Positions 9,410 through 18,085 are shown, counted from the first letter of the stretch. The stretch is 38,531 bases of DNA from Terriglobia bacterium (GCA_020073015.1 JAIQFZ010000045.1:1-38531), one strand, 5' to 3'. Notes: a model not told the origin generated them from the sequence alone. Program-made: numbers and translations.

Positions 9410-10627
9410 GTGAATATCAATCGGAAATCATTCCTGAAAGCCGTGACGGGCGCGATCGGCGCCGCGGCGGTCTGCGATTTATCTCTACCTTCATTAGCGG
9501 CAGGGCAGGAGAAGGCCCGTATCCCGAGCAAAGCAACCAGAATTCGAGACATCGAGTTGTTTCCCAACTCCATGGCGATGAAGCAGACGATCAAGATCGC
9601 CATCGGAACGGATATAGCCGCCGACAATATCCTCGTACGTCTTCGCACGGAGGATGGCGTTGTCGGCTATGGTGAGGCCTCGCCTTACTCGCCGGTCACC
9701 GCGGAGACGCAAGCGTCGGATATCGCAATCGGAAAGAGTTTAGTGCCCCTCATCAAGGGGAAAGATGCGTTTTCGCTGGCGCGAATCGTTGCAGAAATGG
9801 AGAGCTTCACTCCTGGCAATGCCAGTATCAAAGCCGCACTTGAAACAGCGCTATGGGACATTTGCGGGAAGGTGACGGGACAGCCAATCTGTAACCTGCT
9901 CGGGTGCTATCGCGATTCGTTCGAAACCGACATGACGGTGGGAATCGACACGCCCGACGTGATGGCCGACAAGGCCCGCGGCGTGGTGCAGCAGGGATTC
10001 AAGGCAGTCAAGATCAAGGTTGGGGAAGATCCCGCCAGGGATATTGAACGGATTCGAGTGGTGCGCGCTGCGATTGGGCCGAAGATCAAGTTGCGCATCG
10101 ATGCGAACCAGGGCTGGTCCCCGTCTGATTGTGTGCATGTGTTGCGGGGAGTTGCAGAACAGCAGTTGCAGTTATGCGAACAACCGGTCGTTTATTGGGA
10201 TTGGGCTGGATTACGCTTCATACGCGAGAGTGTCAGCACACCCATTATGGTCGATGAGTCAGTCCATGTGGCACACGATGCCATCACAGGTATTCGCGAA
10301 AATGCCATGGATATGATCAACATCAAGTTGATGAAGTGTGGGGGCATTCTCCAGGCTGTACGCATCGCCCAGGTCGCCGACGCGGCGAACATGAAGTGCA
10401 TGTTGGGATGCATGGACGAGAGCCGCGTGGGATTGACGGCCGCAGCACACGTGGTGGCGTCACAGAAAAACGTGGAGTTTGCAGACCTGGACGCATTTCT
10501 ATTCCTCGAGACAGATCCGGTGATCGGTGGAATGGAGGTGCGGGACGGTGTTGTTCACATGCCGCAAGGACCGGGGCTCGGGTTGGATGTCGACCCTGCC
10601 TTTATCGCAAAACTAAGGGCGGCATAA
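9410..10627 (+). CDS. dipeptide epimerase (enolase superfamily), apparently exported
   Basis: This 405-residue enolase-superfamily enzyme (MR/MLE fold) starts with GTG at 9410 behind AAGAAGGAG (9396-9404). The catalytic set is complete: K201-I-K203, metal ligands D231 (RIDANQGW), E257 (CEQP) and D282 (VDES), and K306 (NIKLMKCGG). The C-terminal DLD at 359-361 within FADLDAFLFL matches the D-x-D motif that marks dipeptide epimerases such as L-Ala-D/L-Glu epimerase, where it binds the dipeptide amino group. The N-terminus is unusual: NRKSFLKAVTGAIGAAAV and SLPSLAA look like a Tat-like export signal with R-K instead of R-R. Characterised dipeptide epimerases are cytosolic, so an exported one would act on dipeptides in the periplasm. 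It is followed after 78 bp by the second enolase-superfamily gene. Confidence 0.88.
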   Translation: MNINRKSFLKAVTGAIGAAAVCDLSLPSLAAGQEKARIPSKATRIRDIELFPNSMAMKQTIKIAIGTDIAADNILVRLRTEDGVVGYGEASPYSPVTAETQASDIAIGKSLVPLIKGKDAFSLARIVAEMESFTPGNASIKAALETALWDICGKVTGQPICNLLGCYRDSFETDMTVGIDTPDVMADKARGVVQQGFKAVKIKVGEDPARDIERIRVVRAAIGPKIKLRIDANQGWSPSDCVHVLRGVAEQQLQLCEQPVVYWDWAGLRFIRESVSTPIMVDESVHVAHDAITGIRENAMDMINIKLMKCGGILQAVRIAQVADAANMKCMLGCMDESRVGLTAAAHVVASQKNVEFADLDAFLFLETDPVIGGMEVRDGVVHMPQGPGLGLDVDPAFIAKLRAA

Positions 10628-10705
10628 GAATCGTGGGTGTTGTCGCCTGGCCTTGAGGAGACACAGCAGGCATTGCATGGAACATCATCCGGCTAATGGA
10701 GGTCT

Positions 10706-11833
10706 ATGAAGATTGAAGGGGTTACCTTGCGTGAGCTCCGGATGCGCCTGAATGCACCATTCGAAACAAGTTTTGGTATCACACAGGACCGCCGCATTCT
10801 GCTGATCGAGATGCTCGCCGATGGGGTCACGGGCTGGGGAGAAATTACTACCCTCGAGAGTCCCTCCTACAATTCCGAAACTACCGATACGGCGTGGCAT
10901 ATCATTTCCGACTTCCTTGCGCCCCTGGTGGTGGGCCAAAATGTGTCGACTGCTGCCGAGTTGCCTCCTTTGCTCGAGCCGATCCGCGGACATTACATGG
11001 CCAAGGCTGGCGTCGAGAATGCCCTTTGGGACGTCGAAGCCCAGCAGAGGTCGATGCCCCTTTGGAAACTGCTGGGCGGAACGCGAGAAGAAATTACCTG
11101 CGGCGTATCTCTTGGAATTCGCGAAAATCCTCAATCTCTGGTGAAGAAGGTTGAAGAAGAGCTCAGTTGCGGATACCAGCGCATCAAGCTCAAGATCAAG
11201 CCGGGAAAGGACCTGAACTTCCTCACAGCCGTTCGAAATGTATTTCCCAACATTGTGCTCTCCGTCGATGCCAACTCCGCGTATCGCCTGAAGGATGCTG
11301 ACCATTTACGTAAATTTGACGAGTTCGACCTCTTAATGATCGAGCAGCCGCTGGAATGGGATGACATCTACTCGCATGCGCTCCTGCAACCCAAAATTCG
11401 GACCGCTATTTGCCTGGACGAATGCATTAGCAATGACCGGCACGTGATTGGTGCTATCGAATCAGGAGCTTGCAAAATCGTGAATATCAAGCTGGGACGG
11501 GTTGGCGGCCATACCAGTGCGCGTAAAGTACAAGACGTCTGCCGCGAGCGCAAGGTTCCCGTGTGGTGTGGAGGGATGTTGGAATCCGGTGTGGGGCGCG
11601 CGCACAACATTGCGATGTCGACCTTGCCGGGATTCACACTTCCGGGTGACGTTTCTGCTAGCCAACGTTACTGGAGCCAGGACATCATCGAGCCGCCAGT
11701 GGACGTCGGTCCGATGGGAACGATCACTGCTCCCAATGGGTTCGGCTTGGGTTACAACGTGAACCGCGAATTGATCGACCGGCTGACGGTGCGCACCAGA
11801 AGCTGGCGAGACGCCGCTTACGCAAGCTCCTGA
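10706..11833 (+). CDS. N-acylamino-acid racemase / o-succinylbenzoate synthase-like (enolase superfamily)
   Basis: This 375-residue protein has no signal peptide and is therefore cytosolic. It matches the MenC/NSAR family of the enolase superfamily: N-terminal cap (FETSFGITQDRR, VTGWGEI), K161-L-K163, metal ligands D188 (VDAN), E213 (IEQPL) and D238 (LDEC), and K262 (NIKLGRVGG). Members make o-succinylbenzoate, racemise N-succinyl or other N-acyl amino acids, or both. No other menaquinone gene is nearby, whereas an N-acyl-D-amino-acid deacylase-type domain is encoded directly downstream, so racemase activity on N-acyl amino acids is the better guess. GGAGG at 10699-10703 lies very close to the ATG. 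Probably co-transcribed with the genes on either side. Confidence 0.9.
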   Translation: MKIEGVTLRELRMRLNAPFETSFGITQDRRILLIEMLADGVTGWGEITTLESPSYNSETTDTAWHIISDFLAPLVVGQNVSTAAELPPLLEPIRGHYMAKAGVENALWDVEAQQRSMPLWKLLGGTREEITCGVSLGIRENPQSLVKKVEEELSCGYQRIKLKIKPGKDLNFLTAVRNVFPNIVLSVDANSAYRLKDADHLRKFDEFDLLMIEQPLEWDDIYSHALLQPKIRTAICLDECISNDRHVIGAIESGACKIVNIKLGRVGGHTSARKVQDVCRERKVPVWCGGMLESGVGRAHNIAMSTLPGFTLPGDVSASQRYWSQDIIEPPVDVGPMGTITAPNGFGLGYNVNRELIDRLTVRTRSWRDAAYASS

Positions 11834-11888
11834 GTTAAAGAGACTGACAAGCGAAACAATGTTCAGAGAGGGATCGAGGTCGCGATTG

Positions 11889-14800
11889 ATGAAGAACCTG
11901 CGTTGGTCAATTATCGTTCTCTTTGTGTGCTGGTCGTCGACTGCGCTCTTCTCGCAAGTAGCAGCGACATTGCCGGATCGTATTCACGTCATCATGGGCC
12001 GGCCCGAGTTCGCGCATTCCACATTTGGAATTGAATTTTTCTCGCTCGACACCGGGAAGGTGCTTTACCAGCTCAATGCGGACAAGCTGATGGTGCCCGG
12101 ATCCACGACCAAGCTGCTAACCGAGGGTACAGTGCTCGAGTTGCTCGGCGGGGATTATCGCTTTCACACGCGCGTGTATCGTACTGGACCTGTTAGCAAA
12201 GATGGCACACTCGACGGGGACATCGTCCTGCTTGCCAGCGGAGATCCGAACCTTTCGGGTCGCATCCAGCCTGACGGCACGCTCGCATTCGAGAACATGG
12301 ACCACTCCTACGGCGGTCCAGACGGCAAGGGAATCGTTGATCCACTGCTCGTTATCCGCGAGCTTGCGCAGCAGATAGCGAACAAAGGAATTAAGCGCGT
12401 GAAGGGAAGTGTGCTGGTCGACGTGAGCCTTTTTCCCGAGGGTGAACGGGAACTGGGAACCAACGTGGTCGTCTCCCCGATCGTCGTCAACGACAATGTC
12501 ATAGACGTGATCGCGGCCGCCGGAGACAAGGAAGGAGCACCGGTCAACCTGCAGGTTTCACCCCAGACTGCATACGTGCAGATCATCAATCAGGCGACCA
12601 CTGTGAAAGCCGGTTCCACACCCAGCCTTACATACACGGCGGAAAGCCTTCATCCGGATGGAACACGAAGCGTTGCGCTGGGCGGCACATCCCCGTTGGG
12701 AAACGGCGCCCGCATGATGGCGTATGCGGTCCCCGAGCCCAGCCGTTTCGCGGCGACCGTGCTTGCCGAAGCGCTCAAGCAGAAAGGCGTCGAAGTTACA
12801 ATCGTCCCACGTGCGGCGAACCCGGACTACAAAGTAATGGCGGAGCACTACAAACCGGACAACCTGCTCGCCGAGCACACCTCACCGCTCCTGAAGGAAG
12901 ACGTAAGAATCACTTTGAAGCTCAGTCAGAATCTGCATGCCACCATGGGCCCGTTCCTCCTCGGGGCGTTGGTAGCGCGCAAGGACAAAGAGGTCGATCA
13001 GGCCGGATTCGATCTGGAGCACGATTTCCTCAAGAAGGCGAACCTTGACTTGTCCGCCGCGTCGCAAAGCGACGGCGCGGGGGGCAACGCTTTTTTCACA
13101 CCGGATTTCATGGTGCGTTACCTCGCGTTCATGTCTACACAAAAGGATTTTGAGGACTTTCACCGCGGGTTGCCGATCCTCGGACGCGATGGGACGCTCT
13201 CCAAAGTTCAAAAGAACTCGCCGGCGGCTGGTCACGTGCAAGCCAAGACGGGAACCTACGAAGTTTACGACGCGCTGAATAAGAATCTGATGGTCACCGG
13301 CAAAGGGTTGGCCGGTTACATCCAGACGGCGAGCGGACAACAATTGACGTTCGCGGCTTATGTCAACATGGTGGCCGCGCCGATGGACGATCCGGAGGCC
13401 GTCCAGAAGATTGCCGGCGAAGCCCTGGGTGAAATCGCAGCCGCAGCATACGACGCTCCGCTCAGTTCGGCAGACGCTTCCGTGGTCAGTACTCCCTATG
13501 ACGTACTGATCCGCAATGGCAGGATCATCGACGGCTCCGGAAATCCCTGGGTCTCCGGAGACATTGCGATTCGTGGCGACCGGATTGTCGCGATCGGCAG
13601 ACTCCCGCAAGCTTCGGCAAATCGGGTTATAGATGCCTCAGGACTCGTCATTTCGCCAGGGTTCATCGACATGCTGGGCCAGTCCGAGTTAGCCTTGCTG
13701 ATTGACAATCGATCGCTGAGCAAGCTTTCCCAGGGAATTACCACGGAGATCACTGGAGAGGGCGCCTCGGTTGCTCCGCAGAATGCGCTCACCCTGGCTC
13801 AAATCCAGGCCGGCTTGGATCAGTATCACTTAGCAGTTGATTGGTCCACCCTAACGGAATATTTTGCGCGGCTCGAAAAGGCGGGTACACCCCTTAACAT
13901 CGGAACCTATGTCGGTGCGGCACAAATCCGCGAAGCAGTGTTAGGGGACGTGGATCGCGCTCCCAACCCTGAGGAACTTGCGAAAATGAAAGCGCTGGTC
14001 GCGGAAGCGATGCAACAAGGAGCCTTCGGCGTTTCCACCGCTCTCATATATCCTCCCGGACACTACGCGAAAACTGACGAACTGATCGAGTTGGCGAAGA
14101 CCGCCTCTCAATATGGAGGCATCTATGCCAGCCACATGCGCAGCGAAGGACAGAGCGAAGTGGCGGCCGTTGAAGAAGCCCTGCGCATTGGCCGGGAAGC
14201 GCACTTACCAGTAGAGATCTTTCATCTGAAGGTAATCGGCAACCCGCGCTGGGGCTCAATGCCGAAGATTGTAGCGATGATCCAGGCCGCACGTGACGCC
14301 GGACAGGACGTTTCTGCCGACATGTACCCCTATATTGCGGGCGGCACGGCTCTGGCCTCCAGCTTACCCCCATGGGTAGCTGACGGCGGCATCGACAAGC
14401 TGCTCGATCGACTTAGAGATCCCGCAGTTCGCGTGAAGATCAAACAGGAAATGGCGACTGAACACGCCAGTTGGGAGAACCTTTATCTCGGTAGCGGCGG
14501 CGCTTCCGGCGTACTCGTCGCCGGCATCGTGAATCCTGATTTGAAAGAGTACGACGGCCAGACTCTAGCCCAAATCGCAGCCGCACAGAAAAAAGAGCCA
14601 CTCGATGCCCTCTTCGACCTAGTGTTGGCAGACAAGGCCCAGACGGGAGCGATTTATTTCATCGCGAATGAAGACGACCTGCGTTACGGCTTGAAACAAC
14701 CGTGGACGACGGTGGGCCTCGATGCGAGCGAGCTGTCGCTAGATGGTCCACTATATGAGCCGCACTCCCACCCCCGCGCTTTCGGATCTATGCCGCGCTT

Positions 14801-15110
14801 GCTCGGTCACTACGTGCGTGATCAACACCTGCTTCCCTTGGAGCAGGCGATCCGCAAAATAACTTCTCTGCCGGCTCAACGTGAACGGCTGAGGGATCGA
14901 GGACTGTTGAAGGAGGGTTATTTCGCCGACATCACGATCTTTGACCCGATAACGATCCAGGACAAAGCCACCTACGAAAATCCAACCCGGCTCTCCGAGG
15001 GTGTGAAGTACGTTTTTGTGAACGGTCAACTCGAATATGAAGATGGCCGCCCAACGGGAACAAAAGCTGGGAGGGTTCTGCATGGGCCAGGATGGAACCA
15101 AGCCCGCTAG
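11889..15110 (+). CDS. fusion of PBP4-type D-Ala-D-Ala carboxypeptidase (S13) and N-acyl-D-amino-acid deacylase-like amidohydrolase
   Basis: This 1073-residue protein has a signal peptide (MKNLRWSIIVLFVCW ... ALFSQ) and two enzyme domains. Residues about 28-520 form a peptidase S13 (DacB/PBP4) domain with S72-T-T-K75, S346-Q-N348 and K453-T-G455, so the serine site is intact. Residues about 536-1073 form a D-aminoacylase-type amidohydrolase: YDVLIRNGRIIDGSGNP, GFID at 591-594, H749 (YASHMR), H779 (IFHLK), DMYPY at 811-815, D945 (VGLD), and PHSHPRAFGSMPRLLGHYVR near the end. The canonical H-x-H after GFID is replaced by L-G-Q (596-598), and the GNCG metal-ligand cysteine region reads TGEG (E624), so the metal centre must differ. 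I chose ATG 11889 (GAGG at 11876-11879, signal peptide follows) over 11859. The product should cut D-Ala-containing peptides and act on N-acyl-D-amino acids outside the cytoplasm. Confidence 0.9.
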   Translation: MKNLRWSIIVLFVCWSSTALFSQVAATLPDRIHVIMGRPEFAHSTFGIEFFSLDTGKVLYQLNADKLMVPGSTTKLLTEGTVLELLGGDYRFHTRVYRTGPVSKDGTLDGDIVLLASGDPNLSGRIQPDGTLAFENMDHSYGGPDGKGIVDPLLVIRELAQQIANKGIKRVKGSVLVDVSLFPEGERELGTNVVVSPIVVNDNVIDVIAAAGDKEGAPVNLQVSPQTAYVQIINQATTVKAGSTPSLTYTAESLHPDGTRSVALGGTSPLGNGARMMAYAVPEPSRFAATVLAEALKQKGVEVTIVPRAANPDYKVMAEHYKPDNLLAEHTSPLLKEDVRITLKLSQNLHATMGPFLLGALVARKDKEVDQAGFDLEHDFLKKANLDLSAASQSDGAGGNAFFTPDFMVRYLAFMSTQKDFEDFHRGLPILGRDGTLSKVQKNSPAAGHVQAKTGTYEVYDALNKNLMVTGKGLAGYIQTASGQQLTFAAYVNMVAAPMDDPEAVQKIAGEALGEIAAAAYDAPLSSADASVVSTPYDVLIRNGRIIDGSGNPWVSGDIAIRGDRIVAIGRLPQASANRVIDASGLVISPGFIDMLGQSELALLIDNRSLSKLSQGITTEITGEGASVAPQNALTLAQIQAGLDQYHLAVDWSTLTEYFARLEKAGTPLNIGTYVGAAQIREAVLGDVDRAPNPEELAKMKALVAEAMQQGAFGVSTALIYPPGHYAKTDELIELAKTASQYGGIYASHMRSEGQSEVAAVEEALRIGREAHLPVEIFHLKVIGNPRWGSMPKIVAMIQAARDAGQDVSADMYPYIAGGTALASSLPPWVADGGIDKLLDRLRDPAVRVKIKQEMATEHASWENLYLGSGGASGVLVAGIVNPDLKEYDGQTLAQIAAAQKKEPLDALFDLVLADKAQTGAIYFIANEDDLRYGLKQPWTTVGLDASELSLDGPLYEPHSHPRAFGSMPRLLGHYVRDQHLLPLEQAIRKITSLPAQRERLRDRGLLKEGYFADITIFDPITIQDKATYENPTRLSEGVKYVFVNGQLEYEDGRPTGTKAGRVLHGPGWNQAR

Positions 15111-15889
15111 TCTGGGGATGCCCCAAGGAGGAATCACCGACTTTTCCCGAGTTTCCAGAGGCAGCCAATAAAAAAGACAGCGCAACCATCATCCGGCTGT
15201 TTCGCATCTCCGCTGTCAGCTATAGAGAATGGATTTCCACTCGCGGCCATAAGTCCGATTCTGGGAAGTCAGCCGCTGTCAGTCGACGGGTTCCTCTCGA
15301 ACCATGGGCGAGTCGGGAGTAGACCGCGGTGAAGCAGGTCAGTACTGACAAACGATAGATCCCTATCGGGACTGCCCAAAGCAGAAGTGCGGGGATCACA
15401 CGTCCGTGTGGTCGGGGCAGTTTCGATAGGGTCGTTTGAAGTGAGCCGCTAGCGTTTGCGGCGGATGCGGTGGGAGCTATGGGAATTCAATCGATTTCTG
15501 CCTGAAAAGCCTTGCCAGACGTGGACTTTGGTCAAACGTCTATTATTGATGCTCATCAATGTAGGAGTTCTCGTAACCAGCTGCATCATACTACCTCCGG
15601 CACCATCCGTTCTTCAAGAGGGCAGTTCCGACGCTTCCGACCCTTGTGTCAAGACACGCGGCAGCGTCCGCCGCGCTAGCGGCTTAGTCCTTGTCGGCAA
15701 TCCGGAAGCTATCACGCGGGCGCCATGTTGGGAGCTTAGATCACCTGCCCCAAATGAAATGACACCCTGGCTAGGGTTGCCATTCAAGAGTTTACATTAC
15801 GACAAAACTGGCATGATTCAACAAGACTGAGACGGCTGAAGCACCACTCAAATGATTGAATAACAACAAAATCGGCTCCGCGCCCCCAA
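15111..15889. other. non-coding/degenerate stretch at the end of the peptide cluster
   Basis: About 780 bp without a recognisable gene. Short frames on both strands (for example 15456-15830 plus) have no family resemblance and odd composition. The stretch carries a small G4/C4 hairpin just after the fusion gene (15113-15125), the nested inverted repeat described separately, and leads into the tRNA fragment. It may be decayed mobile-element sequence; I do not see an integrase or transposase signature. Confidence 0.5.
15353..15431. repeat. nested inverted repeat (large structured element)
   Basis: CCCTATCGGGACTGCCC (15361-15377) and GGGCAGTTTCGATAGGG (15415-15431) are reverse complements at 15 of 17 positions. 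Inside lies a second hairpin, CACACG-TC-CGTGTG (15397-15410), which extends to nine pairs with one G-U (15394-15413). The left arm alone can also fold: CGATAG-ATCC-CTATCG at 15353-15368. There is no U-tract. It may be a MITE-like element, a structured RNA, or a recombination site. Confidence 0.55.
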
Positions 15890-15935
<46 letters not shown>

Positions 15936-16013
15936 ATCCTTCAAATTCAATCCTCAACCGTTGAAAACTCCGGTTCGAATGCTTCGAGCAGTTCATCCGT
16001 GAGCGGCAGTATT

Positions 16014-16285
16014 TGCACAACGTCTCGGCATGGTATTAGTAGTGGCCCAGGACAGCCTTTCGAAGCCGTGCACGACCTCAGTCGTACGATGATGCTTCCG
16101 GCGTTGAAGGTCAGCCTTGATGGCTTTGAGCTTCGCGACCATTCGCTTCTTTGCCGTAATCCGCCAGACGATGAAAGCTCTGTCGATGCGGCGCTGCCCA
16201 CAGAAGTGGGTGAAACCCAAGAATGTGAAGGTCTCTGGTTTTCCCTCTCCACGCTGCTTCCGGTGACGAGAGGCGAACCGCCCGA
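16014..16285 (-). pseudogene. group II intron reverse transcriptase/maturase, C-terminal remnant
   Basis: The minus-strand translation EFGRFASRHRKQRGEGKPE, then TFTFLGFTHFCGQRR, then the basic stretch ending KAIKADLQRRKHH matches the conserved C-terminal half of bacterial group II intron-encoded reverse transcriptases (family pattern GEGKPETFxFLGFTH). The N-terminal palm with the YADD site is absent and the C-terminus decays after about 85 residues. The open frame is joined upstream to an unrelated PD40 fragment, so the apparent 180-residue frame (15993-16535) is a chimera of two remnants, not a gene. Confidence 0.65.
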
Positions 16286-16289
16286 ATTC

Positions 16290-16845
16290 CCCGTCTCGTC
16301 CGAGACGTAGGCCCCCACTTGCGGTCGCGACCGAACCTGCCATTCGCCTCTTCTGCTGCGGTCTGAGCAACCGGAAATTCTGGTGATCGGCACCGACGAC
16401 CGGCAGGGCCCACACATCGCGAGCCGTAGTGGGACCCCGGCTCGAGAACAGAATGTATTTGCCGTCAGGCGACCCGTCACTCGGGTTCTTGGCCTCCTTC
16501 GAGGCGAATGACACTTCATCGGCCGCTACTGCCAACGACCTTTCAAAGAGATCGAGGATGCCCCTGCGTCCCGCACTAAACGCGATCCACGTCCCATCCG
16601 GCGACCAGCATGCCGCGCCGCTGTCCTCCGTGGTGAGACGAGTGAGCGTGGCGAGACATGTCCATCAGAAGAACGTCGGGCGAACCATCCTCGCCCGGCT
16701 GGGTCGTGATCGGCGAGCCTGTGGCCGTCGGGGGAGAGCTCTCCCCACGGCACATCGGCTACGGGCTCGCCAACCGTCCCAGTCCGCTTCGCTGAGTGAT
16801 CGAGCCAGGTTACTTGTCGCCTGGTGGCTTCATCGGGACGGTATC
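16290..16845 (-). pseudogene. PD40/TolB-type beta-propeller protein remnant, frameshifted
   Basis: Successive minus-strand pieces in different frames give PD40-repeat sequence: RQVTWLDHSAKRTGTVGEPV with WGELSPDGHRLA (about 16680-16830), then WSPDGTWIAFSAGRRGILDL (around 16555-16620), then SPDGKYILFSSRGPTTARDV with WALPVVG (about 16385-16475), then YVSDETGNS (about 16295-16320). The pieces follow each other in natural order but need at least two frame changes, so the gene is dead. Such repeats are common at the C-terminus of acidobacterial Ser/Thr kinases and winged-helix proteins. It abuts the 3' end of the dehydratase gene and the intron remnant. Confidence 0.6.
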
Positions 16846-16847
16846 GA

Positions 16848-18026
16848 CTACATCTGATCCGAGGACGTAAAGAGGACGTTACGTTTGACTTTGATTTCCA
16901 CGTCAACCAGATAGCGGCGAGCGGCCTCGATATTAATGTCAATTCCCAGCCCAGGCGACTCGGGTACCGCGACGTATCCTTGGCTGTCACGCTCCAAATG
17001 ATTGGAGGTGAGTTCGCGTGCCAGAGGCTTGGGAGCGAAAGGGTACTCACAGATTTCGTCGGAACGCATACCAGCATAGGGCTGGAGCGAGGCACTGAGC
17101 GCCAGGTGCGACGTGAACGTGTGGTTGACGAAGGTCACCGCCCTGGACGCCGCATAATCGGCCACACGCTTGGCAGGACCGATGCCGCCAATGCGTCCGC
17201 AATCGACTTGAATGTATCCGACGCGGCCATAGTCAATGAGATGTTGCGCCATGTAGAAATTATGGGCACCTTCTCCTCCGGCCAGCTTGAGGTTTCCTTT
17301 GCGGGAGAGGGATGCGTAGGCATCGAGGGCGCTAGTGTGGAACGGCTCTTCCAGCCACACTGCTCCAATCTTCTCCAGCATGGGCAGGCGAGCAGCCGCA
17401 CCCTCCGCGTCATCGCCGAAGATCTGTCCAACGTCCACCATCAGAAGCGAATCCTTGCCCAGTCCCTCGCGCGCAGCTGAGAAGTGTTCAACGTCGGTCT
17501 TAAGATCGCCTCTCCCGATTGGTCCCCATCCAAACTTAACTGCGCGAAAATTCTGCTGCCGCGCGGCGGCAGCCCGTTCGTAGGTTTGTGCGGGCGTCTC
17601 TCCGAAAAGCTGCGAAGCATAAGGGAGCTTGCGGAAGGATTCGCGGTATCCGAGGAGCCGCCAGACTGGCTGTTGACGGTCCTTTCCCAGCAAATCCCAC
17701 AGCGCGATTTCGACTCCAGACCATGTGTGCGGCGCCTGCAGCAGGTCCATGCTGTCGAGTTCGATCTGAGAAGCGATGCGGTAAATGTCTTCGGGACTTT
17801 CCAAACGCTGCCCAAGGACCGAGGCGCCCACGGGACGGCAGGCGCCGTGCGACATGGGACAAACAAAAGCTGCGATCGACACCAGGGGAGAAGCCTCGCA
17901 CTCGCCCCAGCCTACAAGGCCTCCGGCGGCGACCCGAACCAGCAGCGCATCCTGGCTGCCGTCTCCTTCGGTCGTGACTTCCGGCATGGAAAGGTAAAAG
18001 AAATCGACCGCTTCAATCTTTCTCAC
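16848..18026 (-). CDS. enolase-superfamily acid-sugar dehydratase (mandelate racemase subgroup)
   Basis: This 392-residue cytosolic protein begins with GTG, with GGGAG (18033-18037 on the plus strand coordinates) in front. It has the MR/MLE capping domain and barrel: K164 (VKFGWGP), metal ligands D198 (MVDVGQ), E226/E227 (LEEP) and E252 (AGGEG), and an Asp-His dyad from D275 (QVDCGRIGG) and H302 (NHTFTSH). The Asp-His dyad marks the mandelate-racemase subgroup, most members of which dehydrate sugar acids such as fuconate, rhamnonate or galactonate. The second position of the usual K-x-K is glycine here. Exact substrate unknown. It is divergent from a zinc dehydrogenase gene, which suggests oxidation of a sugar followed by dehydration. 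The last codons run next to a pseudogene. Confidence 0.87.
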   Translation of the reverse strand: MRKIEAVDFFYLSMPEVTTEGDGSQDALLVRVAAGGLVGWGECEASPLVSIAAFVCPMSHGACRPVGASVLGQRLESPEDIYRIASQIELDSMDLLQAPHTWSGVEIALWDLLGKDRQQPVWRLLGYRESFRKLPYASQLFGETPAQTYERAAAARQQNFRAVKFGWGPIGRGDLKTDVEHFSAAREGLGKDSLLMVDVGQIFGDDAEGAAARLPMLEKIGAVWLEEPFHTSALDAYASLSRKGNLKLAGGEGAHNFYMAQHLIDYGRVGYIQVDCGRIGGIGPAKRVADYAASRAVTFVNHTFTSHLALSASLQPYAGMRSDEICEYPFAPKPLARELTSNHLERDSQGYVAVPESPGLGIDINIEAARRYLVDVEIKVKRNVLFTSSDQM

Positions 18027-18085
18027 AGGGAACTCCCGCGTGCACTACCTTGAGTCGTGGTGATATTTCCACCTTAATTCTTATA

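Noticed and set aside
10706-11833. menC of menaquinone biosynthesis
   Set aside because: Sequence cannot separate OSBS from NSAR, but no other men gene is present and the context favours amino-acid chemistry.
15456-15830. Plus-strand 124-residue open frame in the gene-free stretch
   Set aside because: No recognisable motif, no ribosome site, odd composition; lies in a region of repeats and remnants.
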